NCBI RefSeq assembly: GCF_030247185.1
Contig: NC_080571.1
Location: 45,500,002-45,564,001 of the forward strand
Reading direction: 5' to 3'
DNA from: Malaya genurostris
Taxonomy: Eukaryota; Arthropoda; Insecta; Diptera; Culicidae
Length of the DNA: 64,000 bases
Part shown: positions 42,605-55,636 of the stretch, one piece after another
Layout: each line of letters starts with the position of its first letter
Position numbering within the stretch: the stretch's first letter is position 1
Notes under the pieces: model-generated
Databases searched by the model: none
What the model was told of the DNA's origin: nothing
Seen by the model: the letters and a program-made list of their open reading frames with translations, nothing else
Translations under genes and position numbers: made by a program

Positions 42605-42877
42605 TCTACGAGTTCAGTAATGACCCGAGTAATGATGGAATTCCGGATTCTCCATCATTTTTTTTGTGGAAGTGCTGAATATCTTTAGAACTATACGCGA
42701 AAAAATGACAAAGTATAGATTTAAATTATTAATATTTCATTAACCTTAACGTTTCAATGGCAAATCAAATTTATTTTCAGCAAAACGAAAATAAAAATAT
42801 TGCTATTGCTATTGCTGGAATAGTTACAAATACTCATCATTAATAATGAACACGAACACGAACACATATTTAACATA

Positions 42878-44162
42878 TCCAGTGTATCGAAAATAAGCTA
42901 TCCATATACATTTGTGTTGTACGCATGTATTTGTGATGGTTTTTTATACTCAGATCACAGGATGCTGTGCGTTTGGCTGTCAGCTTTCGTTTGTTTACTT
43001 GTTTGTGCGGTTGACATTCCGCGTTTTCAAAATGTTGCGTATTGAAAAGGAAGTGAAAATTATGGTTCTGGACACTTGGCTAAGTGAGAAGGGTATTACT
43101 ATGCGAAAATTGGCGAAGCGGTTTGGAATTCATGATGCCAGTGTTAAAACCATCATTAAAAATTTCGGGGAACACTATTCTTTGGGTGAGCTTCCAGGAA
43201 GAGGCAGGAAACCCGGTTCTTCCAACCCGAAACTGGACCAGAAAGTGGTATATCTAATCATCAGTGTCAATACGTGATTGGGTCAAAAAAGCAGGAATGA
43301 GAGTTGGAATGATCCAGCGTATCAAGAGGCGAAATCACCTGAAGAACTACAAGAAGCAGAAAATCTCGAAACAAAGTGTAGAACAGAGAAAGCGAGCAGC
43401 GGAAATTGTATTCGCGTCTTTTGCAGTGTCCGGATGCATGCGATTTGATGGACGATGAGACTTATGTAAAGGAGGACTCAAAATCCCTTTCAGCTCGACA
43501 ATATTTTACTGTCGTGGTTGGGGAGGATGTGAGCGATGCGGACAGGTCGATTCAAGAGGAGAAATACGGTCGAAAGGTACTGGTATGGCAAGCAATATGT
43601 TTCTGTGGTTTGAAGTCAATATTTTTTTACACTACCGGCACTATAAATGCAGAAATCTATCGATCTGAGTGTCTCCAGAAGAGATTGCTGCCTTTATATA
43701 AGAAGCATAGCACACCTTCACTGTTTTAGCTGGATTTAGCGTCGGCTCACTATGCCAAAACCACTCTCAATTGGCTTTCGGAAAAGGTATAAATTTTGTT
43801 GAAAAAAATATCAATCCACCATATTGCCCTCAGCTTCGACTCATCGAACGTTACTGGGCAATCGTGAAGAGGGTCTTCAAGAAGACTGGTAAGGCAGCTG
43901 GGAACATGCAGGAGTTCAAAAAAAATTTGGGCTCAAGCGTCCAAAAAAATGCGATGCAACACTTGTCCGGAATTTGATGAAGAGCGTTCGATCAAAAGTT
44001 CGAAAATTCGTGAAGGAATAACTTAAATTTCATCCGGTTTTCATTATGCTCAAGTTTAACCTCGTACAATAAAGGATCAATTTTTAGTTTGAATAAAACA
44101 TCGTTTTTTATTATAATTTGAAAGAAAATTTTTTGGATAGCTTATTTTCGATACACTCCTCA
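42878..44162 (+). mobile_element. ITmD37E transposon, inactive copy
   Basis: Ends are inverted: AGTGTATCGAAAATAAGC at 42881 and GCTTATTTTCGATACACT ending about 44158. TA lies just outside. About 1.28 kb. The family is a mosquito Tc1/mariner group with a DD37E triad; I counted 37 residues between the second Asp (DLASAHYA) and the Glu (LIERYW). Confidence 0.85.
43032..44022 (+). pseudogene. ITmD37E transposase, frameshifts and a stop
   Basis: Starts MLRIEKEVKIMVLDTW (ATG 43032) with a helix-turn-helix (KLAKRFGIHDASVKTIIKNF) and GRGRKPGSS linker. Then the frame shifts near 43260, 43410 and 43770. First Asp: DLMDDETYV. A TAG replaces the expected Trp before DLASAHYAKTTLNWL. The C-terminal part NINPPYCPQLRLIERYWAIV is intact. 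It cannot make a transposase. Confidence 0.85.
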
Positions 44163-46833
44163 TAGGCCGATAGTTCTGAATTGGCCTGCTAGTTCCCGTA
44201 GAATCAACAGTTGATCGGTATTCAATATACTCAAGCGTACACGGTTTCGTCATCCACACACATCACAAAGGCTAGCGCATGGACGTAACTCAATTTTGTC
44301 AGCGACTAAAGCGAAATTGTAAAATGGCATATGTTTATAGATTGCTCTTTGTGCCAAACTTCATACTACGCAGAATTTTTTTTTATGCATGACGCGAAGC
44401 CTACCTATGACGAATGAAGCAGCAGTGATGCCACTTTTTCCTTAGGTCATTGACATAAAATTAATAGATTGGAGCTGTAATCCACAAAGGCAGGCTTCTC
44501 AAAATGCACTCATCGATGGCGAATAGTTGCATGACTACTTTTATAATTGGACATGCCAAGAAAAATGGAATATATGTAACGATATTTGATTATTTTCCTT
44601 TGATATCTAGAGAAAAAACGAGATTTGAATTCGTAGATATCTGTAAAAATAATGCTGAATCCGTAGATTTCATGTGATTCATCCGTCGATCCGTAGACTA
44701 CTGATAAATCCAGAGGGTTGCGAAGCAGATCTGCTACTAAATGAAATTCGAGGAGAAAGCATCGATCGAAACCGTCGGCCGTGCATGAGGAATCAAGAGG
44801 ATGACATCATTATGGCCTGCTGTGATTGGTTCGTAAGAACATAGATCGATTCAAACCAATTGTTCAATAGTATGTTATAGAAATACTGAAACGACGTTGC
44901 CATACATGTTTAATGTCAATGTTTCCGGATCGATTGGTTGTTAAATTACATCAATCCATCAACAAATGACCGAGTTATTATCGTTCAATTTTATGACACA
45001 AAAAAGTTACGCGGCTAAATAGCTTTTCATTGACACTCGGCCTCGTATAGTAAAGAAGAAGGCTTTGAAAGCCAAAAAGGTTAACATGTTGTGCATTTTG
45101 AATCCCTAAACTGCACGTTTTCATATCAACAGAATTTCTGTGCCATTTTGATAATCAACCACCAGTGTACAATCTGGTTTAAATAGTAGCATCGTGTCGT
45201 TAAAATACAACACTAATAATAATAGGCCGCGATGTCTACCCTGTGGCACATTCACGGTCGTGCAATTCTCTAAAAGAGTAATATGGCTTTTCGGATTATC
45301 AACAACAGAACAAACTCAATTTTAATATTTTCATGTCTAAAAATATTTATTTATAATATTTATATTGAACTTTCCAGTGTTGCTGGTTTCCCAGATTTCT
45401 ACTTTCTCTCTGCTGTAATGATTTTCCGACGACTTACATATGATTCGACCGCACCACCGCGAGCCGCGGTTTTAAGCCGTTGCGCGGTTGCGCTTCAGAG
45501 TCTCTTCCAATCTGCTACCATCTCTGTACTCTTACGTAGCCTTTTAGAGAGATGGTTGTTGTTCCACTTGTCATTCGGTCGGTTGAGCTTGCGGGAAAAT
45601 GAAGTTCTAGTTTTCTTTTTTTCGTCGTTAGTAGACAGGTGAAGTTTTTATCCGCCCGGTCGCATATTTGTATGTTTTTTTTTCTTCTTTTTCTTGATTT
45701 CAATAATCGTTAAGGATAGCAAGCAATAATAATTTGTGATGGGGAAAAATTTGCGCTCTTTCTCTCTCTCGTTTCTACATCACTTGGCCATTAGATCGCT
45801 AAAGAATGGTGGAAATGTATCTTATCTTTTTTTTTGAAAATGGAATAAACGGACATCGATTTTTGTTGTTGTTGCTTTTGTTGCTATTCCACTGGGACAA
45901 ATACGTGAAAAGAAACAATTAGATGTACTTGTTTGTGTGTGAGTGTTTTTTTTACAGTCAAAACTTTTAAATGAATTTACAGTTGAAACCTCAAAGGATC
46001 TCTGCGCAGTTGCAAATTCTTTTTCTTCTTCTTCTTCTTGTTTCCTGCTCTTAATCATATAATTAACATTACGAGTTTCTCAAATACTGTACAATACTCT
46101 GTATTTTTTGTTTGACGGCAATCACTAAAGTTCTAATAATTAGGTTAATCTTTTTTCTTGTTTTCTGGCTTGTTTTTTTACTTTCGCTAGTCGCTTTACA
46201 GTTATTTCTTTGATTTTTTTATTATTTTCATTTGAAAGATTCAACTTTAAACTTTTGCTTTAAGTTACTTAACTCATACGGGTCATTTTCGGACAATCGA
46301 TTCTCGGTTGCTGCCGGAACCAATGTGTGTTTTTTTTTGCTTCCTATTTCTTTTGTCATTTGTGGAACGTGACATGGTTCGGGAACGATCGAAACGATTG
46401 TCGGAAAATGACCGCTCTTACCAATTAACACGTGTTCGAAGTTTTCTATCGTCAGCTTGATGATGATGACGGTTACACCTGGTGCTTGCGTGGGCATTTC
46501 TTCTGTTCGAACTTAACTAGAAACTGATACAGTCAGTAAAATTGATCTACACTTTTTTTCTGTTGAATTGTTTGTTTTTTGGGCCACAACCTCCGGCACC
46601 GATTGAATCGTTTCTGTTTGTTTGCTGCATCCAAAAGTATCCAACACTGCGTGAAACAACCAGCCCGGGCCCAAAGCAAGAGAAACCTTTACTGAAGAAC
46701 GGTGATGCCACCGGCAGCGGCACCGAGAAGGGTAATGAAGTCAGTGGAGGTCGGTGAGTTAATCGGTGCTAGGCGCTGTCGGTTGTCGGTAGCTTTCACC
46801 GGTTACTGGGAGGAGAAGATGGGCTGATGCTTT
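44163..46833. other. Intergenic and probable groucho 3' UTR
   Basis: No gene was seen in 44163-45270. The stretch 45300-46833 lies downstream of the groucho stop and is rich in poly-T and CTT runs on the plus strand. It is probably 3' UTR; several minus-strand AATAAA motifs occur (for example near 46217 and 45350). Open frames here are low-complexity. Confidence 0.4.
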
Positions 46834-49800
46834 CTAGTAGATGACTTCATAGACGGTGGCCTTTTTATCACCGGAACCGGTAACGATATATTTGTCATCG
46901 GTCGAAATATCACAACTAAGTACTGACGAGATCTCTTTGGACTGTGAATGTAGTTGGGGGGAAAACGAAAAATGAGGAATTGTTGATTATGAGAAACCAT
47001 AACCCGTAACTCACCTGAAATATACTAGCACCGTACGGAGTGCGCCACGCGTTCAGCAAATTATCCTTGCCGGTTGAGACGAACCATTTGCCACAGGCTG
47101 CAAACCGCAGTGACAGAACGCAACTTTCGTGCAAATGCAGCTGATACTTGTCTTGTTTGGTGGCATGGAGGACCTCGACGTGTGAGTTTTCCATTCCGAC
47201 TGCAAGCCATTCACCTGGAAGGGAAGATAGCGCACATCAAATTTCGAACGATGTTCGTTTTAAACCCAAAACCTACCGGTCGGACAGTAACCGAGCGAAA
47301 AGATCTGCGAGCTAAAGTCATGTTGTTGCAGTTGGCGTCCTTCACGTAAATCCCACGATCGAACGGTGTTATCCAGACCACCGGTCCACAGCCGTACACC
47401 GTCCGGGCTGATGTCGATGCAGGAGGCACCGTCGGTGTGACCCTGGAACTGCCGCACCAATGTCTGGTTGTGTAGATCCCAGACGGCAATATTTCCGTCG
47501 CTGCAGCACGAGAAACACACCTTCGAGTCGGGACTGATGGCAAGGGCATAGCAGGCCGGTGCTGCCGATGTTAGTTCGGCCTTGATCCGCGGGGTCGGAC
47601 TCGCCAGATCCCAGATGGAGAGATTCGACGCTTCACCTCCGACGATCAGCGTTCGTCCATCGGGAAGGAGTTTGACCGAGCGGATGTAGTTATCCCGTTG
47701 CTGCTTGTTTAGACAATAAACAAAACAAATATTTTATAGATAAAACACCCATTGCAATTCAGCGGGGACATCACTTACCAAACAATCCAACTGACTGACG
47801 GGACTTTTGCTGCCCGGTTGGGAAATGTCCCAAACTTTGACGCAACCTTTTCCTCCGGTGTACACGTATTTGGTTGGATTGGAGATGGTGACCGCACAAA
47901 CGACTTCCCCGTGCATTAGCGTGTTGATTTGGCGGGCATGGCGAGGAATTCCGGGCCCGGTAAGGGCATCAGCAGGAAACGGCACCGGTTGGGGACCTCC
48001 TTCACCGTTCATGTGAAATGAGTAGGCACTAAAAAAAAGTGGCGGAGGAAAAATCCGTTGTTAATTCTAAAGTATAAGGCGGAAAAAGGGTCGCTAGACG
48101 AATGTTACTCACGGTTTACCACTCGAAACCGGCAGCGGAATTCCGTTGGTCCGTAGTTGAGCATGAGGATCGAACGGAACCGGTGGCCGACCGTACGGAT
48201 CCGGTGGGGGTCTGGCGTACGGATCCGACGGTCGTTGATATGGAGACGCCGGATAACCGGCCGCTGTGGGAGGTACTACTGCTTTGGGAACACCCGGAGT
48301 CGATGAGTTGGGCGTCGGGACGCGTGCTTTGGTTCCGGGTGTACCAGGTTTATCGAGCTGCAAAGAAAAGAGTAAGCAAAATTCTACTTATTACTTCTGC
48401 TTATTTCAAGTCATTTCTTTTATTTAATTTTGAGTGTCACATGTCATTCACATTTCAGCCATAATGTTGGCTACAATTCGATTTATTAATTTGGAGCTGT
48501 GTCTACCACCGCTGAGGGTGGCGAAAATGGTAAACGCTTGTGCACGGATTGCAAAAGAACGCAGGTTCGAACCCTGTCTCTGAGCGTGTCTTTCTCCAAA
48601 ACATCATCTTTTCTGTGAGTTTCTCATTCATTTGGCTTCTCCAATAGGGTAAGGGCTCCCTATTTCATCTGAGCTCCTATTTCCATCTCATCCCTTCACC
48701 TCATTAATTCGAACATGAATAATATCTTACAACGTACCTGAACCAAACTGTGAAATGTTTAAAAATGAATATTTAGAGAATTGACACACTTTTCCATTGG
48801 AAGAAATGATTTTAAATTCTTCGGTGATCGTTTTTTTTTTCATTTTAAACAAACTCACTTTTCGATTTAGTACACATTTTCGTCTCAAGATTTACAGTTC
48901 GTCATGTTTCTGAATATCTACTAATCGATTCGTCTCAAAACATGACCACTATTTCGCACAATTACATTACTATTGAACCTCCATCATTATTAATATTCAC
49001 TTGCCACTTGTTTAATTAACGAATAAAAACTTTAAAAACTACCCGACAAGCAATAGAAGTCTTCAAAAATATGAGATTAAAGTTTTTCACTTAATTCACT
49101 TGATTGCGCTTTGTTTTCATTTTTATTTGGTTTCGCAAAGTTGCCAGGTTTTCTCATAATGTTACAAAACAAAAATGTTTTTCTTCTCCAAATTATCATC
49201 AACAAGTTTTTTTTTTGTATCCATGACATTAGTTTAATTTTATAGTTGATATTTATATTTCAATAAAACTGTTTCGGCTTCGAATATTACCAGAAAGAGC
49301 GTGTTAAATAATAATGAAATAACCATTGTGGCAAATCTAGTAGCACTGGTTTTTTTCCGCTATATGTCAACATAACGCTGTTAAGTGTGGGTGTTTCAAC
49401 GGCTGTTCACAGAGATGCCAGATATTTTCATAGAAAATATGTAATACTAGTCTATATCTGCTCTAACTGTTTTCACTAATAAAATGATGAAGATAATTCT
49501 TCATATCTGCAAAGATTTCCATTTTAACATGCGATTTGTCCGTTGATTAATGAACTTTCAAAGAATTACTGCAATCAAATGGTAATAGATGCTCACAGAG
49601 AAAAGTCTAAGTTTTTACCTCGCACTTTTTATGAACCTGTACAAATCTGTATTACAGTTAGGAAATCTGTATAAAATCTGTACTCTGATTTAAATCAACG
49701 CAAAAATCTACACAATACAGATAAATCTGTATAAATGGCATCTCTGGCTCTGCATTTTGTTTTTAGAAGGGCTAATGCCTAAATAAAAACAATTTCTTTT

Positions 49801-52800
49801 TTGTTTTGTTGTTAAGTTTACCAAATTAACTGCACAGTAAAATTTTAAATTTCAAACGAAAGGTAAAATTTTTTAAACGTCGAAATGATTCAGAACTGGT
49901 TCTAGAAATATCGTGTGTTGTCTTATAGTTGGCATCAAGCCATTTTTAAGAAAAAATCGGACATTTTGAGCCTGAGAGTGTAATAGTGCAATGTTTTGTT
50001 TTGGTTGCTGTCGCCGCTACTAATTAATAGGATGAATAAAGGACCAACGATAGGATGAATAAAAATCCTTTGAGATGGAATTAGGAGCAGGGTAGTGAAC
50101 ATATCAGAAGTATTTTTAGCTGATTTTTTGATCATTCTTTTAATTTCCAAGGAATGTGAATCCAATCTCCATGTGGAGCAAGGCGAATTGAGCAGAAATA
50201 TGAAGAAAACATAGTGATTTTTGTGGGTAAATCAGGTTTTTAAAGTAACGTTCTTACAAATGAGATGAAATAGGGAGCCCTTACCCTATATGTTTCCACT
50301 CAGTCATTGCAAAAACTGAATTCAAAAGTCTGTCTGATTAGCTTTACATTGTATTTGACAGGTCGTTTGTTTGCTGTCATTCCAACCAACAGTCGTCACT
50401 CTGGTTATAGGAACTCTAATCAAATTCTACATCAGTAATTTCAAGCGTTTTCGAATTTGATCAACCGAGAATTACTTTGAGATTTTTCTAAAATAGAAAA
50501 TGCACTTCGACCGTTAGGAATTTTCCACAAATCCAACTAAAACAAACTAAAAGGGTTGCTGTCGAAACTTATTAAACTTTCCATGAACGTCTCATGCATT
50601 TTCAATTAAACTAGAAATAGTTTCTGAACAATTTTTCGTAAATTTTCTATTAGTTTTCTATTTTTTAATGAATTTTTATTCGATTTATTAAAAAATCTGA
50701 GAAGATTTTTTGTTTTAAAATAATCCAAAAAATTGTCGTAATATCAAGATTTGTTTTAACAATTTTCTATATTAGGTGTACAACTTTGCTTCCGCCGTTT
50801 TTTCCAAAATTTAAAACTTTATTGCGAAAAAGTGCTTACAGATGTATTATTCAAAGTATTGTCCGTCGCTAGCGACAACTTTCTCCCATCTTTCCGGAAA
50901 TTTTCGGATCCCGGCTCGAAAAAAGGAGTCCTTTTTTGACGCTATCCATGAAGCAATCTATTTTTCCAACTCTTCGAAGGATTGAAAATGTTGATCTACC
51001 AGGCCGTGTGTCATCGAACGGAATAGGTGGAAGTCAGAAGGGGCGACATCTGGGGAATACGGCGTGTGGGGCAAGACTTCCCATTTCAGCGTTTCCAGGT
51101 ACTTTTTGATCACTTTTGCGACGTGAGACCGAGCATTGTCGTGTTGGAGGATGACTTTGCCATGTCACTCTTGATACTTGGCCGCTTTTCTTTTAGCACG
51201 CGACTAGGGCGCATCAGTTGCGTTCGGTAGCGATCTCCTGTGATGGTTTCACCCGGTTTTAAGAGCTGGTAGTAAATTGTTATTCATCTTTGAAGGTTTT
51301 TTCTCTTCCACCATCATGTTTGTCTTCGACATCGAAATCACCATTTTTAAAACGTTGAAACCACTCCTGACACGTTCTTTTACTCAGAGCAGCATCACCG
51401 CAAGTTTCTGAAAGCATTCGATGCGCTTCAGTTACATTTTTTTCGAATTGTAACAGAAAAGTAAAACTTCCCGCAAATGACGAGAATTGGGCACATAAAC
51501 AGACATTTTCGAGCGAGAATAATACGAAAACAAGAACAACTGTCACTGAAACGGCGATGACAATTCATTAGGCACTGTACACACTCACTTTAAAGGCATT
51601 ATCATCTATGTATTTTAACCAGCCTCAGCCGGTACAGCCACCTATCGGAAAACGGCGGAAGCAAAATTGTACACCTGATACATTTAGGGGTTAGTCTTTT
51701 TTGGGGCTTTAAGCACGTAACCGGATCTCATATTCTTTACGTTTCGTCTTCGACTCATCAGGGCATAACAGTTAACATTGCACTGTTATGCCATCAAGCA
51801 GTTCAAGCTTTTTGCAGAACACGGTTTGTTACGCACCAAAGCGCAATGTGTTTACTGACGTGCCGAACGAAAACGGATTTCTAACTCTTACTGGATTTTA
51901 CCTCTACCCTTAATCCGTGATGCTATTGAATCACATAAATGGATTACATTATAAACTTTTCATCTGGAATGCAATATAGCATTTTTTGTCTGCTAGCTGA
52001 CATAACAGTTCAACACAAACTGTTATGCAGTGATGAGTAAGAAGAAACGTGAATGTCCAATAAATTTTCTAAGCTTATGAATGTTCAATAAATTTTAAAT
52101 AATTTTTACATGCGTGAAAGATTCTATATTTTTCCATGGATTTGTCATGAATTTTCTATGAATTTTATTAAATATTTCTTGTCACAATTTTTGCCTTTCT
52201 CATACAGAAAATTCCTGAATTTCATCTTGATCCAACTTCTGGTTCCGGAATTACGGAATGATTAGTGTAAAAAATGCAACTTCAAATTAACTACTTATTT
52301 TGCTCAGAGATGGCGTGACCGATTTTTACAAACTTAGATTAAAATGAATCGACTTGTGGTCTTATACAAAACTTTTGAATTTCCTCTGGACCCGATCTCC
52401 GGTTTCGGAATTACAGGATAAAGAGTGTTGAACGTTTCAAGCAGTTATACAGAGCAGTGACCTAATAAAAGCCATTTTCATTGACTCAAAATAGACGAAA
52501 ATTTACGAGAAACAAATGTAACTACGCTTGCAAATTATGAGAACGAGACCCATATTCAGTCAACGACAAAGGCGGAACAGTAGTTTTAAAATTTTGTTCT
52601 TTCTTCCATTTGCTCTTTCGGTCAGTTGCGGTTGGTTGTCAGTGAAAACCGAATATTGTCCAATGCCGATATTCAACCAGAGCTTTGAGGATCGATAATG
52701 ACAGAAAACGATTCACACTGATTTTTACCTGTTGGTGCTCGAATCTGTAGTAATTTTGGTTTCCGAAGAGGATCTGGGGTGTAATTATCTCGATTCGTCA

Positions 52801-55636
52801 TATTTCAAACACTCTTTATAGCAAATCGTCACAGATTTTCAATAAATCGGTGAAAGAATGAGAATGAAGACGTTAGTTTGGTTTCGTCTTGTCATAGAGG
52901 AACGTTGGCAATTACTCATTCCTTTGTTTGAACTAGACACGAAAATGCTTCGTCTCTCTTCGTTTGTTTTGGATGCGATCATTCACGAATGGGACAGTTA
53001 AAAGAAACGAATATGAGGCTGTTGGATTGGATTCTTTCATTGAGAATGCGAGACAATTTTAAGCTCTGATACAGAGCAGTGATGCAAAAAAAATGGGCTT
53101 GCTGTGGGCTTAAATCAGTTCCAATCGATATGCCATGTCAGTACCTGTTATCAGTCTCCGGCTTCCGGTTCCAGAGACACCGGAAATAATGGTCACAAAC
53201 TCTAAAATGGGACGACCTCACTTTTCTCAGCGGTGGCTAATGGTCTTATGATTCCATACATTACTCTCGAATTTCATCCGGATCTGACTACCGGTTAGAA
53301 AATACCAAGGTTATGAGTGTCCAAAGTTTCAAACCGTCTTATAAAGCGCACCGGCACATACATGGTGTGATACGGAAGAAGAAAACACAACACTGCCTCT
53401 ATGAACGAAGCACGCTGTGTGTGGTATTCGATTTCGTACACGCGGTAAAGAAAACGAAAACCAACACCGGAGCTCGATTTTGAAACACAAGCGAATCCAT
53501 CTGAGCACACATGAGTCCGAGTTTTCTTCAACCGTTTTCAACAAAACAGAATAACGGCACAGGCACGAATGTCTGTTACCGGTATGTGATTTTTGTTGAA
53601 TACGGTGCTGAGGTAAAGACAGGATAGTGAAAGAAAAAAAGATCAACCTTCATATAGTTGACTACACAAAAAAGTACGAAATTTTCGAAACAGATTGTAG
53701 AATTATTCGAACCTATAGGCCTGACTCTCTTTAATGGCCCTTAAAACTTACTGCAACTTTGATAGTCTCCCAATTCCGGTTCCGGGAACAGTTTTCCAAA
53801 ATGTCCAATATGAAACTAGAATCGATTTCTCGTGAAGTTTTAGTGAGAAAGGCTCCTTTACACCACTAGGTGGCTTAAAACAGATTTTTTTTTAATTTTA
53901 ATAATCTCTCATTGTGTTCAATTTATTTTCTTTTTATTTTTAACGAGTTTTCGATGAATAAAAATAAAAGCATATGAATTAATAATGTTTTTTTAGTGCC
54001 TATCACACTTGACCAGAAACCAGGATTATTTTTAATAATATTTAAGAAATTCATCGTTTCTGTCGCGAACTTTTCATGAAACTGCTATGAATTTCCACTG
54101 TAATTTCTATTAACTTTCCACAATTTTTCGATTGATTTTTCTATTAATTTACCATTTCTATGGATTTCTTATGAATTTCAATAGATTTTATGGAAACTTT
54201 GTAAGACTTTTCTAACAATTGAAATTTTTAGAGTTTTCTATGACTTTTCCAATATTTTGTTTGATATTTCAATGATTGTTCTATTTATTTTGATTCAGTT
54301 TTCTATTCATTTTCGATTCTAATGAATTTCCATCAACTAGTCTCTCAGAACTTGTATACAAAAAAAACAAAATTGTTTTGATCAACTCCCATCCTTGATC
54401 ATAAATAGATCACCAAGCTCCGGTTCCGGAAATCTCTTAGCTTAGTACTTAGTGCACTAGTTTTGCTTTTTCAAAAGTAAACTTACATCTTTCGTTTTGA
54501 GGCTTGGTGTTGATCGGGATGAGCTGGAACCGGACCGCGACGGGGGTCGATCATTTGTACCCTTCAGACTGCTGGAGCCGGCTTTGTCATTGCCATTCAG
54601 GCCAACACTGTCCCGGTCTCGGCTCTCCAGTGAAACATGATCGCCGTTCGGCCGAGGTGATGGAGTTCCCTGCAAAAGAAATACGAAGAATTTAATCAGG
54701 TGCTTTTTTTCACACTAACAAAATCTGGTGAGTAGTAGATCAAACCAAATCAACAACGGGCGGGAAAACTACGGATCCGTCTAAAATACACTAAGTTATC
54801 TAGAGAACAGAGTGTGCGCATTTACAACACCAACAACAACCTCAACAGAGCGAGCTATTACTGATGACTAGTGAGTTCGAAGGCAAATACTAAGAAAAAA
54901 CAGAAAACCCACACACCGCCAAACTATAGATTGAGGCTGAAGGAACGAAGGATGACAGACTGGTATATCCGAAGGTGGGATGGGAGGTAAAGTTTGAGGG
55001 TGGCCTAGTATTGTTTGGTCCAGGGCAAACCTTACCGTTTCGTTTGCGACGTCCACTACCAATTCCTGTTCACTTTTGTCCCCGTCGCTTTCCTGTAAAA
55101 TAATAGGCGTTTGAGTTTTGATAAACCGTACGCAAATTATGGAACTATTCTAAGGCAAAGGAATTTTTGACGTATCTCTCAAACGAATAACCGGACTGGT
55201 GGATTGGTTAGAAAACACACACTTCCACAGCGATTCCCAAATGGATTACAATACTGAACACTTCTCAATTTTGTAGATATAAATATGTGTATGCACCGGT
55301 TGCTACGTTCAAAGCTCACTAGCTCGCTCTGTCGGTTGATAGCGTAAATACAATTTGCTTGATCACTCAAGAACGTTTTGACGCGGATCAGATTGACAAC
55401 TGTTATGACGGTACGCAAAAACTTGAGCAGCAAATTCTAATTCATAGATTCCCGCTCGATGTTTAATAAGATCAGAAGATGCATCTCAGTTTCTTTCTAA
55501 CTCACAGTTAATTTAGGCAGTCAGGGTAACTTACGTGGTTAAGTTTTTCCTCTTTCCGTCGCTTATTTTCACTTTCAAGCTCCAAAGGGGATCGGGGTCG
55601 GTACTTCTCACGATCAGCAGGAGAAACGGAGTTGCG
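46834..55636 (-). CDS. gro: Groucho/TLE corepressor, 3' exons (partial)
   Basis: Groucho is a nuclear corepressor recruited by Hairy, Engrailed, TCF and others through WRPW/eh1 motifs. Eight exons on the minus strand join in frame: 55535-55636 (NSVSPADREKYRPRSPLELE, CcN region), 55036-55092 (acidic ESDGDKSEQELVVD), 54487-54669 and 48113-48357 (Ser/Pro-rich SP region, GTPSPRPNGDHV, DPYARPPPDPYGRPPVPFDP), then WD40 exons 47779-48028, 47277-47700, 47015-47214 and 46834-46941 (KYVYTGGKGCVKVWDISQPG, SCCSDGNIAVWDLHN, LWTGGLDNTVRSWDLREGRQ, WFVSTGKDNLLNAWRTPYGA), ending YEVIY-TAG. The N-terminal Q and GP domains are missing and should lie right of 64000. The intron 48358-54486 is 6.1 kb and full of repeats. 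All seven propeller blades look normal. Confidence 0.95.
48510..48586 (+). ncRNA. tRNA-like sequence (SINE or tRNA pseudogene)
   Basis: 77 bases with an A box TGGCGAAAATGG, a perfect B box GGTTCGAACCC, ends CGCTGAG / CTGAGCG that pair at six of seven positions, and a weak anticodon stem with loop CACGGAT (would-be anticodon CGG). Base 33 is A rather than T and the anticodon stem needs two wobble pairs. More likely a tRNA-derived repeat than a working tRNA. It lies in the large groucho intron on the opposite strand. Confidence 0.4.
48587..50335. other. Groucho intron, no further feature
   Basis: Intronic DNA with AT-rich low-complexity stretches. CAGATATTTTCATAGAAAAT and ATCTGTATAAATGGCATCTCTGG-type words near 49420-49745 look like a diverged repeat, but no ends were found. 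Confidence 0.35.
50336..50414 (+). mobile_element. 5'-truncated copy of the 163-bp MITE
   Basis: Shares TTAGCTTTACATTG, TTGACAGGTCGTTTG, GCTGTCATTCCAA and GTCGTCACTCTG.TTATAG with 60833-60927. Only the right part is present. Confidence 0.65.
50772..51678 (-). mobile_element. mariner with internal deletion, 907 bp
   Basis: Inverted ends: TTAGGTGTACAACTTTGC then TTCCGCCGTTTT at the left; TCAGGTGTACAATTTTGC and TTCCGCCGTTTT on the reverse complement of the right. TA target at 50770-50771 and 51679-51680. It is inserted in the large groucho intron, in the same orientation as the gene. It is a different mariner subfamily from the one at 2241. Confidence 0.9.
50800..51507 (-). pseudogene. mariner transposase remnant
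   Basis: The N-terminal part is MSVYVPNSRHLREVLLF, a frame break, then AHRMLSETCGDAALSKRTCQ and FQRFKNGDFDVEDKHDGG. After that the central catalytic region is deleted and only fragments of the C-terminal half can be traced in shifting frames to about 50800. Non-functional. Confidence 0.8.
51720..52060. repeat. Hairpin repeat related to the 4262-4560 family
   Basis: CTTCGACTCATCAGGGCATA with ACAGTTAACATTGCACTGTT at 51750, and CATAACAGTTCAACACAAAC followed by TGTTATGCAGTGATGAG at 52010. Same layout as the CTCATCAGTGCGTAGCAG / CAGTTCAACATAAACTG motifs of the family at 4262 and 19089. Confidence 0.55.
52187..53885. repeat. Composite dispersed repeat, CTAGGTGG-ended
   Basis: Starts near TTTTTGCCTTTCTCATACAG and ends GAGAAAGGCTCCTTTACACC with ACTAGGTGGCTTAAAACAG, hallmarks of a very abundant mosquito repeat group. 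Internal words such as ATCCAACTTCTGGTTCCGGA and GATGGCGTGACCGATTTTTA recur in other copies (59265-59920). Open frames on the minus strand at 53295-53646 are not convincing genes. Confidence 0.5.

Noticed and set aside
45283..46058. Open frames on both strands near 45.3-46.0 kb
   Set aside because: Low-complexity poly-T, CTT and Lys/Glu-run translations in the likely groucho 3' UTR; no domain.
48510..48586. Functional tRNA-Pro(CGG)
   Set aside because: Base 33 is not T, the anticodon stem is weak and the setting is repeat-rich, so only a tRNA-like call is made.
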